Of a stretch of DNA of 64,000 nucleotides, positions 36,691 to 45,759 are shown one piece after another. Under the pieces are notes generated by a model. It had not been told where the DNA came from, did not search any database, and was given only the letters and a program-made list of their open reading frames with translations. The translations under genes and the position numbers were made by a program. The stretch comes from Grimontia sedimenti (lineage in GTDB: Bacteria; Pseudomonadota; Gammaproteobacteria; Enterobacterales; Vibrionaceae): the NCBI RefSeq assembly GCF_011045095.1, contig NZ_JAALDL010000003.1, forward strand, positions 1 to 64,000. Direction: 5' to 3'. Every line of letters begins with the position of its first letter. Positions within the stretch are counted from its first letter, which is position 1.

Positions 36691-38607
36691 TTACGCCATT
36701 TGCTCTTCCGCTTCTTGCTCTAAACGCTTCTTCTCACGCATCAGTTCATTGAACTCAATACGTGCCTGTTGCGCTGCTTCAGAAGCCTGAAGCTTGTGTT
36801 CTTTGGCGGCCATGGCTTCGTCAGTCAGGCGTTGGATTTCATCCAGCTGCTCTTGAGGAGCATCGCCCAATTCCATACCTGTTTCGCCTCGTGACAACGC
36901 TTCGGCGCGGATGTGTTTCTTCAGATCCCAGATAGCATCCAACTTCTCACGCTCTTCGTTTGCCGCTGTGATCGCTTCGTCTTTCAGTCGTTCAAACTTT
37001 GCCATCGCCATGCCTTCACGAGACCAAGGGTCAACCTCCGGAAACTCTTCGATGTTGATGGTTGGGTCTTCGTAGCCTTCCTGATGTGAAAGGTCGAGTG
37101 TTGCTGCTTTCACACCTGAGATCATCAGCATGACCGCAATCACCAGCAGAGGTAAGCCGCCGACGATTGCCGCCGTTTGTAGCGTTGCCAGACCACCCAT
37201 AAACATCAGGATAGAAGGCATCACAGACAGGGTGAATGCCCAGAACAGACGGTTCCAGCGCAGCGGGTCTTCAGTCACGTTATTCTGTACTACAGAAGCC
37301 AGAATGAACGAGATGGAATCGAACGTAGTTGCTGTGAAAATGATACATAGAATCGTGAACACAGCGATAACCACAGTGCTCATAGGCAGTTGCTCAAGGA
37401 TTGAGAAAATCGCCGTTGTCGCGCCTTTCTCATTCAGGATAGAAACAACATCCAACTGACCTGACAGTTGCAGCGACAGACCAAAGTTACCCAAGATCAT
37501 GAAGTACAGTGCACAGCCCAGTGAGCCAAAGAAGATAGAGCCTGAGACCATCTGTTTGATAGTACGGCCACGCGAAATACGCGCCACAAACAGGCCCATA
37601 CTTGGCGCGAATACCAGCCACCACGCCCAGTAGAAAATCGTCCAATCCTGTGGGAAGTGGGTGTCTTCAAACGTGCCGTAGCCACCGAATGGTTCTGCCC
37701 AGGTCGCCATCACGAAGAAGTTTGACAGCATACGACCGATGGAGTCTAAACCGGTCTCCAGCATGAACAGCGTTGGACCAGCAAACAGGACGAATGCCAG
37801 CAGACCGAGTGCACCCCAAAAGTTAATGTTACTCAGAACCTTGATGCCCTCATCCATACCTTTGTAAGACGAGTAGGCGAATAACGCGGTACAAAGCAGC
37901 AGAACACCGATTTGAGTCACTGTGGTTGAAGGAATGCCAAACAGGTAGCTGATACCTTCGTTGATCAAGGGTGCAGCCAGACCCAATGTGGTTGCAGCAC
38001 CACCCAGAAGACCAAAAATGAACAGCACATCAATGAACTTGCCCAGTTTACCGTGGCTGCGTGCTTCGCCAATGACAGGCATCAGCGCTGCAGATACTTT
38101 CAGTACAGGCTGCTTACGAACGTAGAAGAAGTAAGCAATTGGAATCGCTGGGATCAGGTATATAGACCAAGCAATTGGACCCCAGTGGAAAATACCGTAG
38201 GTTGCTGCCCAGCGGACGGCTTCTTCACTACCAGCCTGAAGCTGGAAGGGAGGGTTTTGATAGTAGTAAGCCCACTCGATAGTACCCCAGTAAAGGATAC
38301 TGGCACCGATACCGCCACAGAAAAGCATCGCAGCCCATGAGCCCGTGGCGAACTCTGGTTTCTCGTCTGCGTCACCAAGTTTGATTTGTCCGATATCGCT
38401 GAAAACGATGTAAGCCATAAAAAAGAAGGCAGCGATACCAAGAGCCAGGTACATAAAGCCCAGCTTGTCGGTCATAAAGGTTTTTGCAATCGCAATCCAC
38501 TCTGCACCTTGGTCAGGCCAAACCAGCAATGGAACGATGACAGAAAACAGCAGCCCCAACGCGCCGAAGAAAGTCGGCTTGTCGATGAGCTCAAAGTGTT
38601 TTTTCAT
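36691..38607 (-). CDS. BCCT-family betaine/choline/carnitine-type transporter
   Basis: 638 residues with 12 membrane helices. Landmarks are MLFCGGIGASILYWGTIEWA (the glycine-rich helix 3 region), FHWGPIAWSIY, WTIFYWAWWLVFAPSMGLFVARISRGRT (the aromatic substrate box of BCCT carriers) and FTATTFDSISFILAS. A cytoplasmic tail of about 130 residues is strongly charged and predicted to coil, which is unusual and may be an osmosensing or regulatory tail. The substrate could be choline, glycine betaine or DMSP; sequence alone does not decide. The WGTIEWAYYY pattern sits closer to CaiT-like exchangers than to BetP. Confidence 0.9.
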   Translation of the reverse strand: MKKHFELIDKPTFFGALGLLFSVIVPLLVWPDQGAEWIAIAKTFMTDKLGFMYLALGIAAFFFMAYIVFSDIGQIKLGDADEKPEFATGSWAAMLFCGGIGASILYWGTIEWAYYYQNPPFQLQAGSEEAVRWAATYGIFHWGPIAWSIYLIPAIPIAYFFYVRKQPVLKVSAALMPVIGEARSHGKLGKFIDVLFIFGLLGGAATTLGLAAPLINEGISYLFGIPSTTVTQIGVLLLCTALFAYSSYKGMDEGIKVLSNINFWGALGLLAFVLFAGPTLFMLETGLDSIGRMLSNFFVMATWAEPFGGYGTFEDTHFPQDWTIFYWAWWLVFAPSMGLFVARISRGRTIKQMVSGSIFFGSLGCALYFMILGNFGLSLQLSGQLDVVSILNEKGATTAIFSILEQLPMSTVVIAVFTILCIIFTATTFDSISFILASVVQNNVTEDPLRWNRLFWAFTLSVMPSILMFMGGLATLQTAAIVGGLPLLVIAVMLMISGVKAATLDLSHQEGYEDPTINIEEFPEVDPWSREGMAMAKFERLKDEAITAANEEREKLDAIWDLKKHIRAEALSRGETGMELGDAPQEQLDEIQRLTDEAMAAKEHKLQASEAAQQARIEFNELMREKKRLEQEAEEQMA

Positions 38608-38711
38608 AAAATAAACTTCCAGTTCACAGTGTTGTATCTAGAAATTCTCATGATGAATGCAATCCATATCAATTCAGCTATTGGATGCTGATGATAAAAA
38701 GGATTGATGAA

Positions 38712-38726
38712 ATTCACTGCGTGAAT
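38712..38726. promoter_or_regulatory. Palindrome ATTCACTGCGTGAAT upstream of the BCCT gene
   Basis: Same dyad (ATTCAC-N3-GTGAAT) and same flanking GGA as at 34933-34947, located 105 bases upstream of the BCCT start codon. Candidate operator for a regulator shared with the periplasmic-binding GGDEF gene. Confidence 0.5.
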
Positions 38727-38838
38727 GGAGTGACGAGTGGTTCTTGTGTTGGGTGAATTTTGCTTTCCTAAAGAAGCGGTGGGGTTAACAATTTGGTGAT
38801 AGCTTGCACGATGAGAGGAATTATTCTTTTACAAAATA

Positions 38839-38874
38839 GAGACCGCTCATGAATCTAAAAATGTGAGCGATCTC
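38839..38874 (-). terminator. Probable terminator of ribB
   Basis: GAGACCGCTCA and TGAGCGATCTC pair with one G-T on the minus strand, 24 bases after the ribB stop. The minus-strand tail TATTTTGTAAAAG is only partly T-rich. Confidence 0.6.
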
Positions 38875-38897
38875 AAAATTGCTTATCGTTCGAAAGA

Positions 38898-39554
38898 TTA
38901 AGCGATCTTCTCCGCAGACGTTAGGCGGTATTGAACCATGTCTTCAATGGTCAGTACTGGCATGTCATGCTTCTTTCCGAACTCAACGATCTCTGGTGCT
39001 TTTGCCATGGAACCATCTTCGTTCTGCACTTCACACAAAACACCGGCAGGTGATAGACCAGCCATTTGCATTAAATCGATAGTGCCTTCGGTGTGACCAC
39101 GACGAACGAGAACACCACCTTTACGTGCGCGAAGCGGGAATACGTGGCCAGGGCGCGCAAGATCAGAAGGTTTTGCATCTGGGTTCGAGGCGGTCTTGAT
39201 CGTAGTGACGCGGTCAGCCGCAGAAACGCCGGTTGTGACGCCCACTTTCGCTTCAATGGAAACGGTAAATGCGGTCTGGTTGGCGCTGTTGTTATTGGCC
39301 ACCATTGGTTGAAGTTCCAGCTTGTCGGCTTGTTCTTCAGGCAGGCACAGGCAAACGATGCCAGAGCATTCGCGGATCATGAGTGCCATCTGCTGATTGG
39401 TTAAGTGGTCTACAGAATAAATGATGTCACCTTCATTCTCGCGATCTTCGTCGTCGAGAAGCAAAACGCCTTTACCCAAGCGCAGTGCTTCAAGCGCCGC
39501 TTCAACGCGCTCAAATGGGGTGCCAGAAAGTAGAGATGTGTGAGTCTGATTCAT
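38898..39554 (-). CDS. ribB: 3,4-dihydroxy-2-butanone 4-phosphate synthase
   Basis: 218 residues, the length of free-standing RibB. It makes the four-carbon riboflavin precursor from ribulose 5-phosphate. The active-site loop [10 protein letters not shown], the TTGVSAADR motif, [11 protein letters not shown] and [11 protein letters not shown] are all present. TAGGAG precedes the ATG. It stands alone, away from the main riboflavin operon, and is controlled by an FMN riboswitch about 390 bases upstream. A repeat element occupies most of the leader between the riboswitch and the start codon. Confidence 0.96.
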   Translation of the reverse strand: MNQTHTSLLSGTPFERVEAALEALRLGKGVLLLDDEDRENEGDIIYSVDHLTNQQMALMIRECSGIVCLCLPEEQADKLELQPMVANNNSANQTAFTVSIEAKVGVTTGVSAADRVTTIKTASNPDAKPSDLARPGHVFPLRARKGGVLVRRGHTEGTIDLMQMAGLSPAGVLCEVQNEDGSMAKAPEIVEFGKKHDMPVLTIEDMVQYRLTSAEKIA

Positions 39555-39589
39555 GGTAACTCCTAAGTTTAAATACCAGAATCAGGGCG

Positions 39590-39855
39590 TATACCCAAAC
39601 GTCCTGAAGATGCGAGCATTCAGAGGTCATCAATGCGTTCAATTCGAGGCAAATTCCGCGAGGAATAGTCATTCTATTTTCGTGGAATTTAACGAAGAAG
39701 TGGGCGCATTGAGGGCCTCCCTTCGGGCGAGTTGACTGACGCTGTGCTCTTTGTTGTTCCTTTTTGATGGAGGTGGCTACACCTGCAAAGGAACGCCGCG
39801 ATCACAACACCAGTCAAGCTCGCTGAATCCTGCATCCTCAGGTCGTTTGGGTATG
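39590..39855. repeat. Dispersed repeat with CCCAAAC/GTTTGGG ends (copy 2, with nested hairpin insert)
   Basis: Left end TATACCCAAACG (39590) and right end CGTTTGGGTAT (to about 39854) match copy 1 at 9237-9385, as does the interior from GAGTTGACTGACG onward. This copy carries about 115 extra bases near the left end (about 39612-39728), including a nested hairpin with TCAATGCG/CGCATTGA outer arms (39629-39712). It lies in the transcribed leader between the FMN riboswitch and ribB. Confidence 0.85.
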
Positions 39856-39943
39856 GATGAGCGCAAACTGCGAACGCAGCCGTACGCAATCCAACGATTT
39901 TCGGCTAAGCGAACGCCGCCGTGAATCGGTGCATTTTTATCAT

Positions 39944-40096
39944 CCTCTTTCATCCGGACTATAACCGTCGGCCTTGGCGTCTCACCAAGTCTGCTGACCC
40001 CAAACATGTGCTTGGGCGCTCGCGGGCTCGCCAGTCTTACAATGATTTGCGTGCTGACATACCGCCGGTGGGGAATTTCGCCCCGCCCTGAGAATA
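39944..40096 (-). promoter_or_regulatory. FMN riboswitch (RFN element) of ribB
   Basis: The minus strand contains the conserved RFN blocks in order: TCAGGGCGGGGCGAAATTCC, CCACCGGCGGT, AGCCCGCGAGCGCC, GGTCAGCAGACTTGGTGAGA and GCCGACGGTTATAGTCCGG, ending GATGAAAGAGGATG. This aptamer binds FMN and lowers ribB expression when FMN is plentiful. The expression platform should lie directly downstream (39855-39943); no clear terminator is visible there, and the repeat element starts at 39855. Confidence 0.96.
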
Positions 40097-40181
40097 ATGC
40101 TCAAAATGAGCAAACAAATATTACTGTGTTTTCAATCGAAAAGGGAAGGGCAGATCGGCTGCATGCTTATTGTTTGCGCGA

Positions 40182-41180
40182 TCAGTGTTCCATACGTCGC
40201 ATGTACTCTTTCGGTGTACACCCACGGACGCGTTGGAAGGCTTTGGTGAAGCTTTGTGGGTTGCTGTAGCCAAGTAGACGGGCAACCTCATCCGGGGCAT
40301 AGCCCTTTAACATGTACCTCGCCGCAATGTTATTCAGCACATAACCCCGCATAGACGAGAAACTGAAACCCAGTCGATGTAATCGCCGCTGCAATTGCTG
40401 TGTGGAAAGACCCAATGTTGATGCGACCGTTTCCAAAGAAGGCATGCCGTAATGACGGGTGAAGTTCACGACTTCATACAGCGCTTTGGTGGGGTCATCG
40501 CGTTGCGGCATGTTGACCAGTTCATCCAAATCAAACAAAGAAATAAGAGTCGCTTTGTTATGGTCGCGCGGCACAGCATGTTCCAAAAGTAGCAATTTGT
40601 TATCGAACCAGACTTCCGTCATGGCACAACCTGTCTTCACTTCACATCCAAACCATTCGCTTGCAGCGTTGATATCGATATCCGTCCCTTTGAGCCTGAC
40701 TGCCAGCGGTGCAAAACCTTCATGGGTAAAATGGCGAAGAACGGAAGTCATCATAATGGCGACACGCAGTGAATCGATACCCGCCGCCGTTCCTGAGTAT
40801 TCGTTGTCATAACACCACTTCAACAACTTTCCTGATTGCCTTCCCACGTAGTGAGCGCCTGAGTGAAAGCAGCTCAAACCATAGTTGATTCGCCTGAAGG
40901 TGACTGCCAAATCCGGTGCAGACATAAACCAATTTGCTTTCACATCAATGGAGGAAATCGCCAGGGAATCTGCAATGGCGAGTGGATAAGACGGGTCGCC
41001 AGAGAGCTCGGCGATCTTTGTTAGCCATCCATTGACTACTGCATGGGGAACGAGCGCCATTTCATCTCTATATAGCGAGGATGGAATACCCAGTTGTTCC
41101 GGCGTTAAGTGATATTTCGAACATGATCCGCTGATCAGAGGGCGGATATAGGCGATACGGATAAATGAGATGTCGAACAT
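40182..41180 (-). CDS. AraC-family transcriptional regulator
   Basis: 332 residues from ATG 41180 (a longer frame starts with TTG). The N-terminal part matches the arabinose-binding-like domain of OruR/ArgR-type AraC regulators (YHLTPEQLGIPSSL, HYVGRQSGKLLKWCY). The C-terminal part is a double helix-turn-helix (PSLETVASTLGLSTQQLQRR, ARYMLKGYAPDEVARLLGYS, SFTKAFQRVRGCTPKEYMRR). It is divergent from the YiaW/YiaV-like pair, its probable target. Confidence 0.9.
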   Translation of the reverse strand: MFDISFIRIAYIRPLISGSCSKYHLTPEQLGIPSSLYRDEMALVPHAVVNGWLTKIAELSGDPSYPLAIADSLAISSIDVKANWFMSAPDLAVTFRRINYGLSCFHSGAHYVGRQSGKLLKWCYDNEYSGTAAGIDSLRVAIMMTSVLRHFTHEGFAPLAVRLKGTDIDINAASEWFGCEVKTGCAMTEVWFDNKLLLLEHAVPRDHNKATLISLFDLDELVNMPQRDDPTKALYEVVNFTRHYGMPSLETVASTLGLSTQQLQRRLHRLGFSFSSMRGYVLNNIAARYMLKGYAPDEVARLLGYSNPQSFTKAFQRVRGCTPKEYMRRMEH

Positions 41181-41308
41181 GTATATCACTTTAATGTGGA
41201 TAGAAGAGTTCAATATATACGTAATTTTAACGTAATCAATCCATATTCAGGTGCCGATAATCTTCCTGTGTGAGCATTCACGCATTGAATAAATATCGGA
41301 GTATGTGA

Positions 41309-41668
41309 ATGAGCCTGTTGGCAACCCCTTTTGTAGATACCACCACTGATACTGTCCTCCATGTGGTCGCGCTGGTTGTTCTTTTGGGATCGGTTGGTGC
41401 AATCGCGTTTGGCTTCTGGAAAGTCCATGAATTGCCTGTCAGCAAAGCCCGTAAAAAGCAGCATCACCAAATGGGATTGATATCCGCTCTGACGTGGATT
41501 GGTTTTATCTGGCATTGGGTTTGGGTGGTTGCCGTGATTCTCGCGTTTGTGGATGGAGAAAAAGCACTGAGAAAGATTCGGGACATCTGGCGTGAGCCGA
41601 GTGCGCCAATTAATGAAACCGAAATTACCACAAAGACAGTCAGCGAGAAGGAGGAAAATCATGCTTGA
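41309..41668 (+). CDS. DUF3302 inner-membrane protein (YiaW-like)
   Basis: 119 residues with two hydrophobic helices (about 16-36 and 55-80) and a polar tail. In E. coli the DUF3302 protein YiaW is encoded beside the HlyD-like YiaV; the same pairing is seen here, with an 8-base overlap (ATGCTTGA). YiaV/YiaW-type pairs are inner-membrane components of an export or envelope system of unclear substrate. Confidence 0.8.
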   Translation: MSLLATPFVDTTTDTVLHVVALVVLLGSVGAIAFGFWKVHELPVSKARKKQHHQMGLISALTWIGFIWHWVWVVAVILAFVDGEKALRKIRDIWREPSAPINETEITTKTVSEKEENHA

Positions 41669-42884
41669 AGGATTGGCCGTATGGGCATTGTTTATTTACC
41701 TGCTTCGCCTGGTTGGCATGCCATGGAACGTTTATAGCAAGGCGTTCGCTTACATTGGTGGAGGTTCTTGGCTGATTTTTGTTTGGATTGGCTTATTGAA
41801 TTTCACGCCGATGGACCTAACTGGCGGTTCTGTGGTGCAGTCTCCGCATATTCAATTGCGCCCGGGTTCAAATCAAATTCGTGGCAATGTGGATCAAATT
41901 TACGTTAATCCAAACCAACGTGTTGAAGAGGGTCAGCTTGTTTACACGCTTGATGCTGAACCTTACGAAATCGCTCTTAATCGTGCTGCTGTTGCTGAGC
42001 ATGCGGCAAACGTGGCACTCGAAGTGGCGATTCAGGATGTCTCTTTGAATGAACAGCAATACGAAGCAACGAAAGCTGATCTCAATGTGCTTGAAAGTCA
42101 GCTGGCTGCAGCAAAAGAAGATGCCAAATGGAAGGCCAACCAGCTAAACCGATACATCACTCAGAATAAGCGTGCGCCAAATACCGTGACGGAATCTGTG
42201 ATGGACGAGCAACGCAATAAAGTTCAACTTGCCGAAGCGCAAATCGCTACGCTCGAAAAGCAGATACAAAAGGCGGAAATTGGGGTTGAGCAAGCGCGCC
42301 TGAACAAAGAAAAATCGGTGCTGGCTGTGGCCACTAAAGAAGCCGAGCTGGAAAGTGCGAAAGAGAATACCGCGCAGGCTGAATGGAATCTAGAGCAAAC
42401 CCGAGTGCGTGCGCCGGCAGATGGTTACGTGACTAACTTCATCATGCGCGAAGGTCAGTATGTAGGTATGGTTCCTCGCATCCATATGTACACCGATGAA
42501 AAATATGTGCTGATGCGGGTGAATCATCAGGCTATTCGTAATGTTGAAGTGGGGCAGTATGCTGAATTCGCGAGCCCGGTTTACCCAAGTAAGATCTTTA
42601 AAGCAGAAGTAGAGGGGATTGTTGAAGCAACAGGAGAATCTCAGGCCCGACTGATTGCCACTGACGACAATGTGCGCATGACTACAGGTTCAAATCTTGC
42701 CAACAAGCATCATTTTGTCAGGCTGAAACTAGAAGAACCGGAAGGCTATGACATTCCTGTCGGCGCAGTGGGACTGGCGTGGGTATCTGGTGAAAAGCCT
42801 ATCGGGTTTATGAGCTTCCTTGATGTGATTCGTGGCATCATCATCAGAATGAAAGCCCAGCTTTACTTCATCTACTCGATCTAA
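41661..42884 (+). CDS. HlyD-family secretion protein (YiaV-like)
   Basis: 407 residues from ATG 41661, chosen for the strong GAAGGAGG site; upstream in-frame codons overlap the previous gene. Two N-terminal membrane helices (about 1-20 and 30-50) precede a lipoyl-type segment (IRGNVDQIYVNPNQRVEEGQ), a long helical hairpin (about 100-240) and a beta domain (RVRAPADGYVTNFIMREGQYV). It acts as a periplasmic adaptor anchored in the inner membrane. No transporter or outer-membrane gene follows, so partners lie elsewhere. Confidence 0.87.
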   Translation: MLEGLAVWALFIYLLRLVGMPWNVYSKAFAYIGGGSWLIFVWIGLLNFTPMDLTGGSVVQSPHIQLRPGSNQIRGNVDQIYVNPNQRVEEGQLVYTLDAEPYEIALNRAAVAEHAANVALEVAIQDVSLNEQQYEATKADLNVLESQLAAAKEDAKWKANQLNRYITQNKRAPNTVTESVMDEQRNKVQLAEAQIATLEKQIQKAEIGVEQARLNKEKSVLAVATKEAELESAKENTAQAEWNLEQTRVRAPADGYVTNFIMREGQYVGMVPRIHMYTDEKYVLMRVNHQAIRNVEVGQYAEFASPVYPSKIFKAEVEGIVEATGESQARLIATDDNVRMTTGSNLANKHHFVRLKLEEPEGYDIPVGAVGLAWVSGEKPIGFMSFLDVIRGIIIRMKAQLYFIYSI

Positions 42885-42898
42885 TCGACATTTATTTC

Positions 42899-42924
42899 TT
42901 AGGGCTCATTAAGAGCCCTTTTTC
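42899..42924 (+). terminator. Rho-independent terminator
   Basis: AGGGCTC, loop ATTAA, GAGCCCT followed by TTTTTC, 17 bases after the YiaV-like stop. Confidence 0.88.
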
Positions 42925-42994
42925 TTGCCTCTGTGACTGCATCTCATCACGATACTGCCCACGCTTAATATGCTTTTCCTATGAGTGACTGAAT

Positions 42995-43492
42995 GTGAAT
43001 CATCAAGCGATAGAAAGACACCAACCCAAAGGGTTGAGAGCCATTGCCATTTTGGAGGCAGGGAAGGGTTTGTTGGCTTTGATAGTTGGCTTGGCTTTAC
43101 ATGAATTGGGTGGTGCTGAAATCCAAGCACTATGCGAACAGATGCTACGCCATTTGCGGCTTAATCCTGCTGGAGAAATTCCAAGTGTGATTCATAAAGC
43201 GTTGGCAAGTGTTGATGACAGGAACCTGACCCTATTTGCATTGGGAACGTTGCTATATGCCAGTGTCCGTTTTGTCGAAGCCTATGGATTGTGGCGAGCC
43301 TTTGGCTGGACAGAGTGGTTTGCTTTGGCAAGTGGGGCGATATATTTGCCTTTCGAAGTCTATGAAGTGATCACTACAGGCAAAACCATGGCATATCTAG
43401 CGTTGGGCATGAACCTAATGGTGATTGGCTATATGGCAAAGGTTATTCAAAGGCGTTACCGGCAAAAATGGGTACCTGAGAATGTATTTTGA
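42995..43492 (+). CDS. DUF2127 membrane protein
   Basis: 165 residues from GTG 42995; no better start is seen, and the upstream ATG at 42981 is out of frame. DUF2127 character is visible in GLRAIAILEAGKGLLALIVG, LYASVRFVEAYGLWRAFGWTEW and YLPFEVYEV. Four hydrophobic segments are expected. The function of the family is unknown. It is preceded by a terminator and appears to be monocistronic. Confidence 0.78.
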   Translation: MNHQAIERHQPKGLRAIAILEAGKGLLALIVGLALHELGGAEIQALCEQMLRHLRLNPAGEIPSVIHKALASVDDRNLTLFALGTLLYASVRFVEAYGLWRAFGWTEWFALASGAIYLPFEVYEVITTGKTMAYLALGMNLMVIGYMAKVIQRRYRQKWVPENVF

Positions 43493-43683
43493 TGGATATT
43501 TGTACGAAAAATAACATTTGGATGGTAAATCTATCTCAGCTGTTCATTTTTGATTATTAAATGAGCAAAAAATTGGGTTTGTAACGTGATTTATCTAAAT
43601 GTTTATTGATGTGTTGATTTGGGTCAATTTAATGAATTAACATGCGCTTTTTTCACGCTCACGTAAAAATAAGTACAAATATA

Positions 43684-44049
43684 ATGACAACAGATACAAA
43701 GCCTTCAAAGTTCAAATCTTCTGCCATGATCGCTTACATGCTGCTGCTTAGTGGCCTGCTGACTTTCGGTGTTTTCAGCATCGCAGGTGCTGCATTTGCT
43801 TACTTTAAGCGCAAAGAGGCTCTAGAGGCAGGGGAAGACATGTATGTCGACCATTTCCGCTGGATTATTCGCACCTTTTGGATTGCAGTGCCTCTGGCGT
43901 TGATGAACCTGCTGCTGATCCCATTTGGTATTGGTATGCTAACAGCGGGTGTCACTTACCTTTGGGTTTTCTACCGCGGTATGTATGGTGCGAAAGTACT
44001 GACTGACTTAAAAAGCCCTTACAGCAACCGACAGGCACAGACTGTCTAA
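43684..44049 (+). CDS. Small membrane protein (DUF4870-like)
   Basis: 121 residues from ATG 43684 (MTTDTKPSKFKSS); an in-frame ATG at 43642 would add 14 residues. Three hydrophobic helices and the motif GEDMYVDHFRWIIRTFWIA, with a closing YLWVFYRGMYG, resemble DUF4870-type proteins. The ribosome binding site is poor. The function is unknown. Confidence 0.72.
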   Translation: MTTDTKPSKFKSSAMIAYMLLLSGLLTFGVFSIAGAAFAYFKRKEALEAGEDMYVDHFRWIIRTFWIAVPLALMNLLLIPFGIGMLTAGVTYLWVFYRGMYGAKVLTDLKSPYSNRQAQTV

Positions 44050-44071
44050 AATAAACAGATTCCCCCTTGAG

Positions 44072-44099
44072 AAAGCCGCTTTTTTGAAGCGGTTTTTTT
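44072..44099. terminator. Terminator between convergent genes
   Basis: AGCCGCTT and AAGCGGTT pair around a T-rich loop and are followed by seven T's on the plus strand. The T run reaches the stop codon of the convergent ClC gene. Confidence 0.85.
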
Positions 44100-45507
44100 A
44101 TGTCGACGTATTCTTGGTTTCTGTGCTTCCTGCGGCTTTTTGCTTGCTTAGTGTACGTTGTAATAGCTGACTGTAGAGCGGTTTTCCACCCATGGCCTGC
44201 GCCGTCATGGTTGCACCGAGAGAGGTAATCAAAAGAGGGAGGATAAGCTCATAGTTATGGGTGAGCTCGATCACCAGAAGTATTCCGGTGATGGGCGCGC
44301 GAACGGTAGCAGCAAACAGCGCGCCCATGCCTGCGACAGCAAACATTCCGATAGTGATATCAAAGTCCGGAAATACCAACATACAAACGGCACCAAAACA
44401 GGTACCGAAGAGTGTTCCCAGCGCAAGCATGGGGGCGAAGACACCGCCGGGTGCGCCGGAACAGAAACACGCGAGAGTTGTGACGGTTCGGGCTACGAAG
44501 AGAAGTAGAAGCATCGACAGCGTAAACGACCCGCCAACGGCATCTGTGATAAGACTTTCACCTGCGCCAGTTAATCGAGGCAGAAAAATGATCATCACAC
44601 CAAACATGGCGCCGAGCGCCGCGCCAATGCCGATAAATCGCTTAGTCTCATGTCGGTGCAGGCGCTCGAAACCGTCCATACTCCAAACCACCATCCGGTT
44701 GAACAGTACCCCAAAACCACCAAACATCAGCCCCAGAATCAGGAAAAGCCCCAAGGCTTCCAAAGGCACATCTGCATGTGCAGGTAAGGGGATCATCGCG
44801 CCTTGTCCCTGAAAATATCGGTAGGTAATGGTCGCGACAATTGCGGCAATCATGACGGACTTAATCGAAATCAGGTTATAGCGAAACTGAGGGCGCATCT
44901 CTTCAACGACAAACATAATTCCTGCAAGTGGTGCGTTAAAGGCTGCAGCTAAACCTGCGGCAGCCCCTGAAGCTACCAAGGTGTGGCGACTTTCATCATC
45001 ATTGAGCCGGAATATATCAGTGATCATTCTGCCGACGCTGGAGCCCATTTGCACCGAAGGCCCTTCGCGCCCCAGAACCAGTCCTGCACCAATGGCACCT
45101 ATACCGCCAAAGAACTTCGCTGGAATTACCCGCCACCAACGAACGGGACGAAGCCCATCAAGTGCGCCCTCTATTTCAGGTATCCCAGAGCCGGCTGCTT
45201 CCGGGGCGACTTTCTTTACCAAAAGGAAGCCGAATGCAGAGAGCAAAGCGCTACTGAGCACAACAGTCACTATGGTCAGTAGCGACATTTCGCCATGGGT
45301 TTTTGACCATTCATTACGCTGGGTGATGACCCAATCAATGGCGATATCGAAGAAAGTACAAAGTAGTCCTGCTAGTAGTCCAACGAATACCGCAAGGAAA
45401 AGAATAGGAAGCGAACTTTGATGGCTGGCAAGGAAGCGACGCATCACATTGGATTGAGGGTTCCTTTGTAGGGATTCGTCTTGCTCCTCATTTGTTTGCT
45501 GTGCCAT
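44098..45507 (-). CDS. clcA: ClC-family chloride/proton antiporter
   Basis: 469 residues from ATG 45507 (GAAGGGA upstream); an ATG nine codons earlier lacks a ribosome binding site. Selectivity motifs are intact: GSGIPEIEG, GREGPSVQMG (gating Glu), PLAGIMFVVEE (internal proton Glu) and GAPGGVFAPMLALG. It exchanges chloride for protons across the inner membrane and supports acid and ion homeostasis. The convergent neighbour ends at a shared terminator. Confidence 0.93.
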   Translation of the reverse strand: MAQQTNEEQDESLQRNPQSNVMRRFLASHQSSLPILFLAVFVGLLAGLLCTFFDIAIDWVITQRNEWSKTHGEMSLLTIVTVVLSSALLSAFGFLLVKKVAPEAAGSGIPEIEGALDGLRPVRWWRVIPAKFFGGIGAIGAGLVLGREGPSVQMGSSVGRMITDIFRLNDDESRHTLVASGAAAGLAAAFNAPLAGIMFVVEEMRPQFRYNLISIKSVMIAAIVATITYRYFQGQGAMIPLPAHADVPLEALGLFLILGLMFGGFGVLFNRMVVWSMDGFERLHRHETKRFIGIGAALGAMFGVMIIFLPRLTGAGESLITDAVGGSFTLSMLLLLFVARTVTTLACFCSGAPGGVFAPMLALGTLFGTCFGAVCMLVFPDFDITIGMFAVAGMGALFAATVRAPITGILLVIELTHNYELILPLLITSLGATMTAQAMGGKPLYSQLLQRTLSKQKAAGSTETKNTST

Positions 45508-45759
45508 TGCCTTTCCCTTCGTTTTGACTCGCATTCAGCATAGAGCAGGAGATAGGAAGGTTACTTTTCGGAAATGATACATAAAGGGAAGTGGACTGTT
45601 TTTCATCGATTATCTACACAAAAAAGCTCAACGTTTGAAGAGCAGGGCAACTGGACATCCAATTTGTACACTTTGGGAATCAAACTGCTGCAAAAATCGT
45701 CACTAAAAGTCAGCAGTCCCTATAGTTAACTCAATCTTATTCAGAACTTTTAGAGCCTT

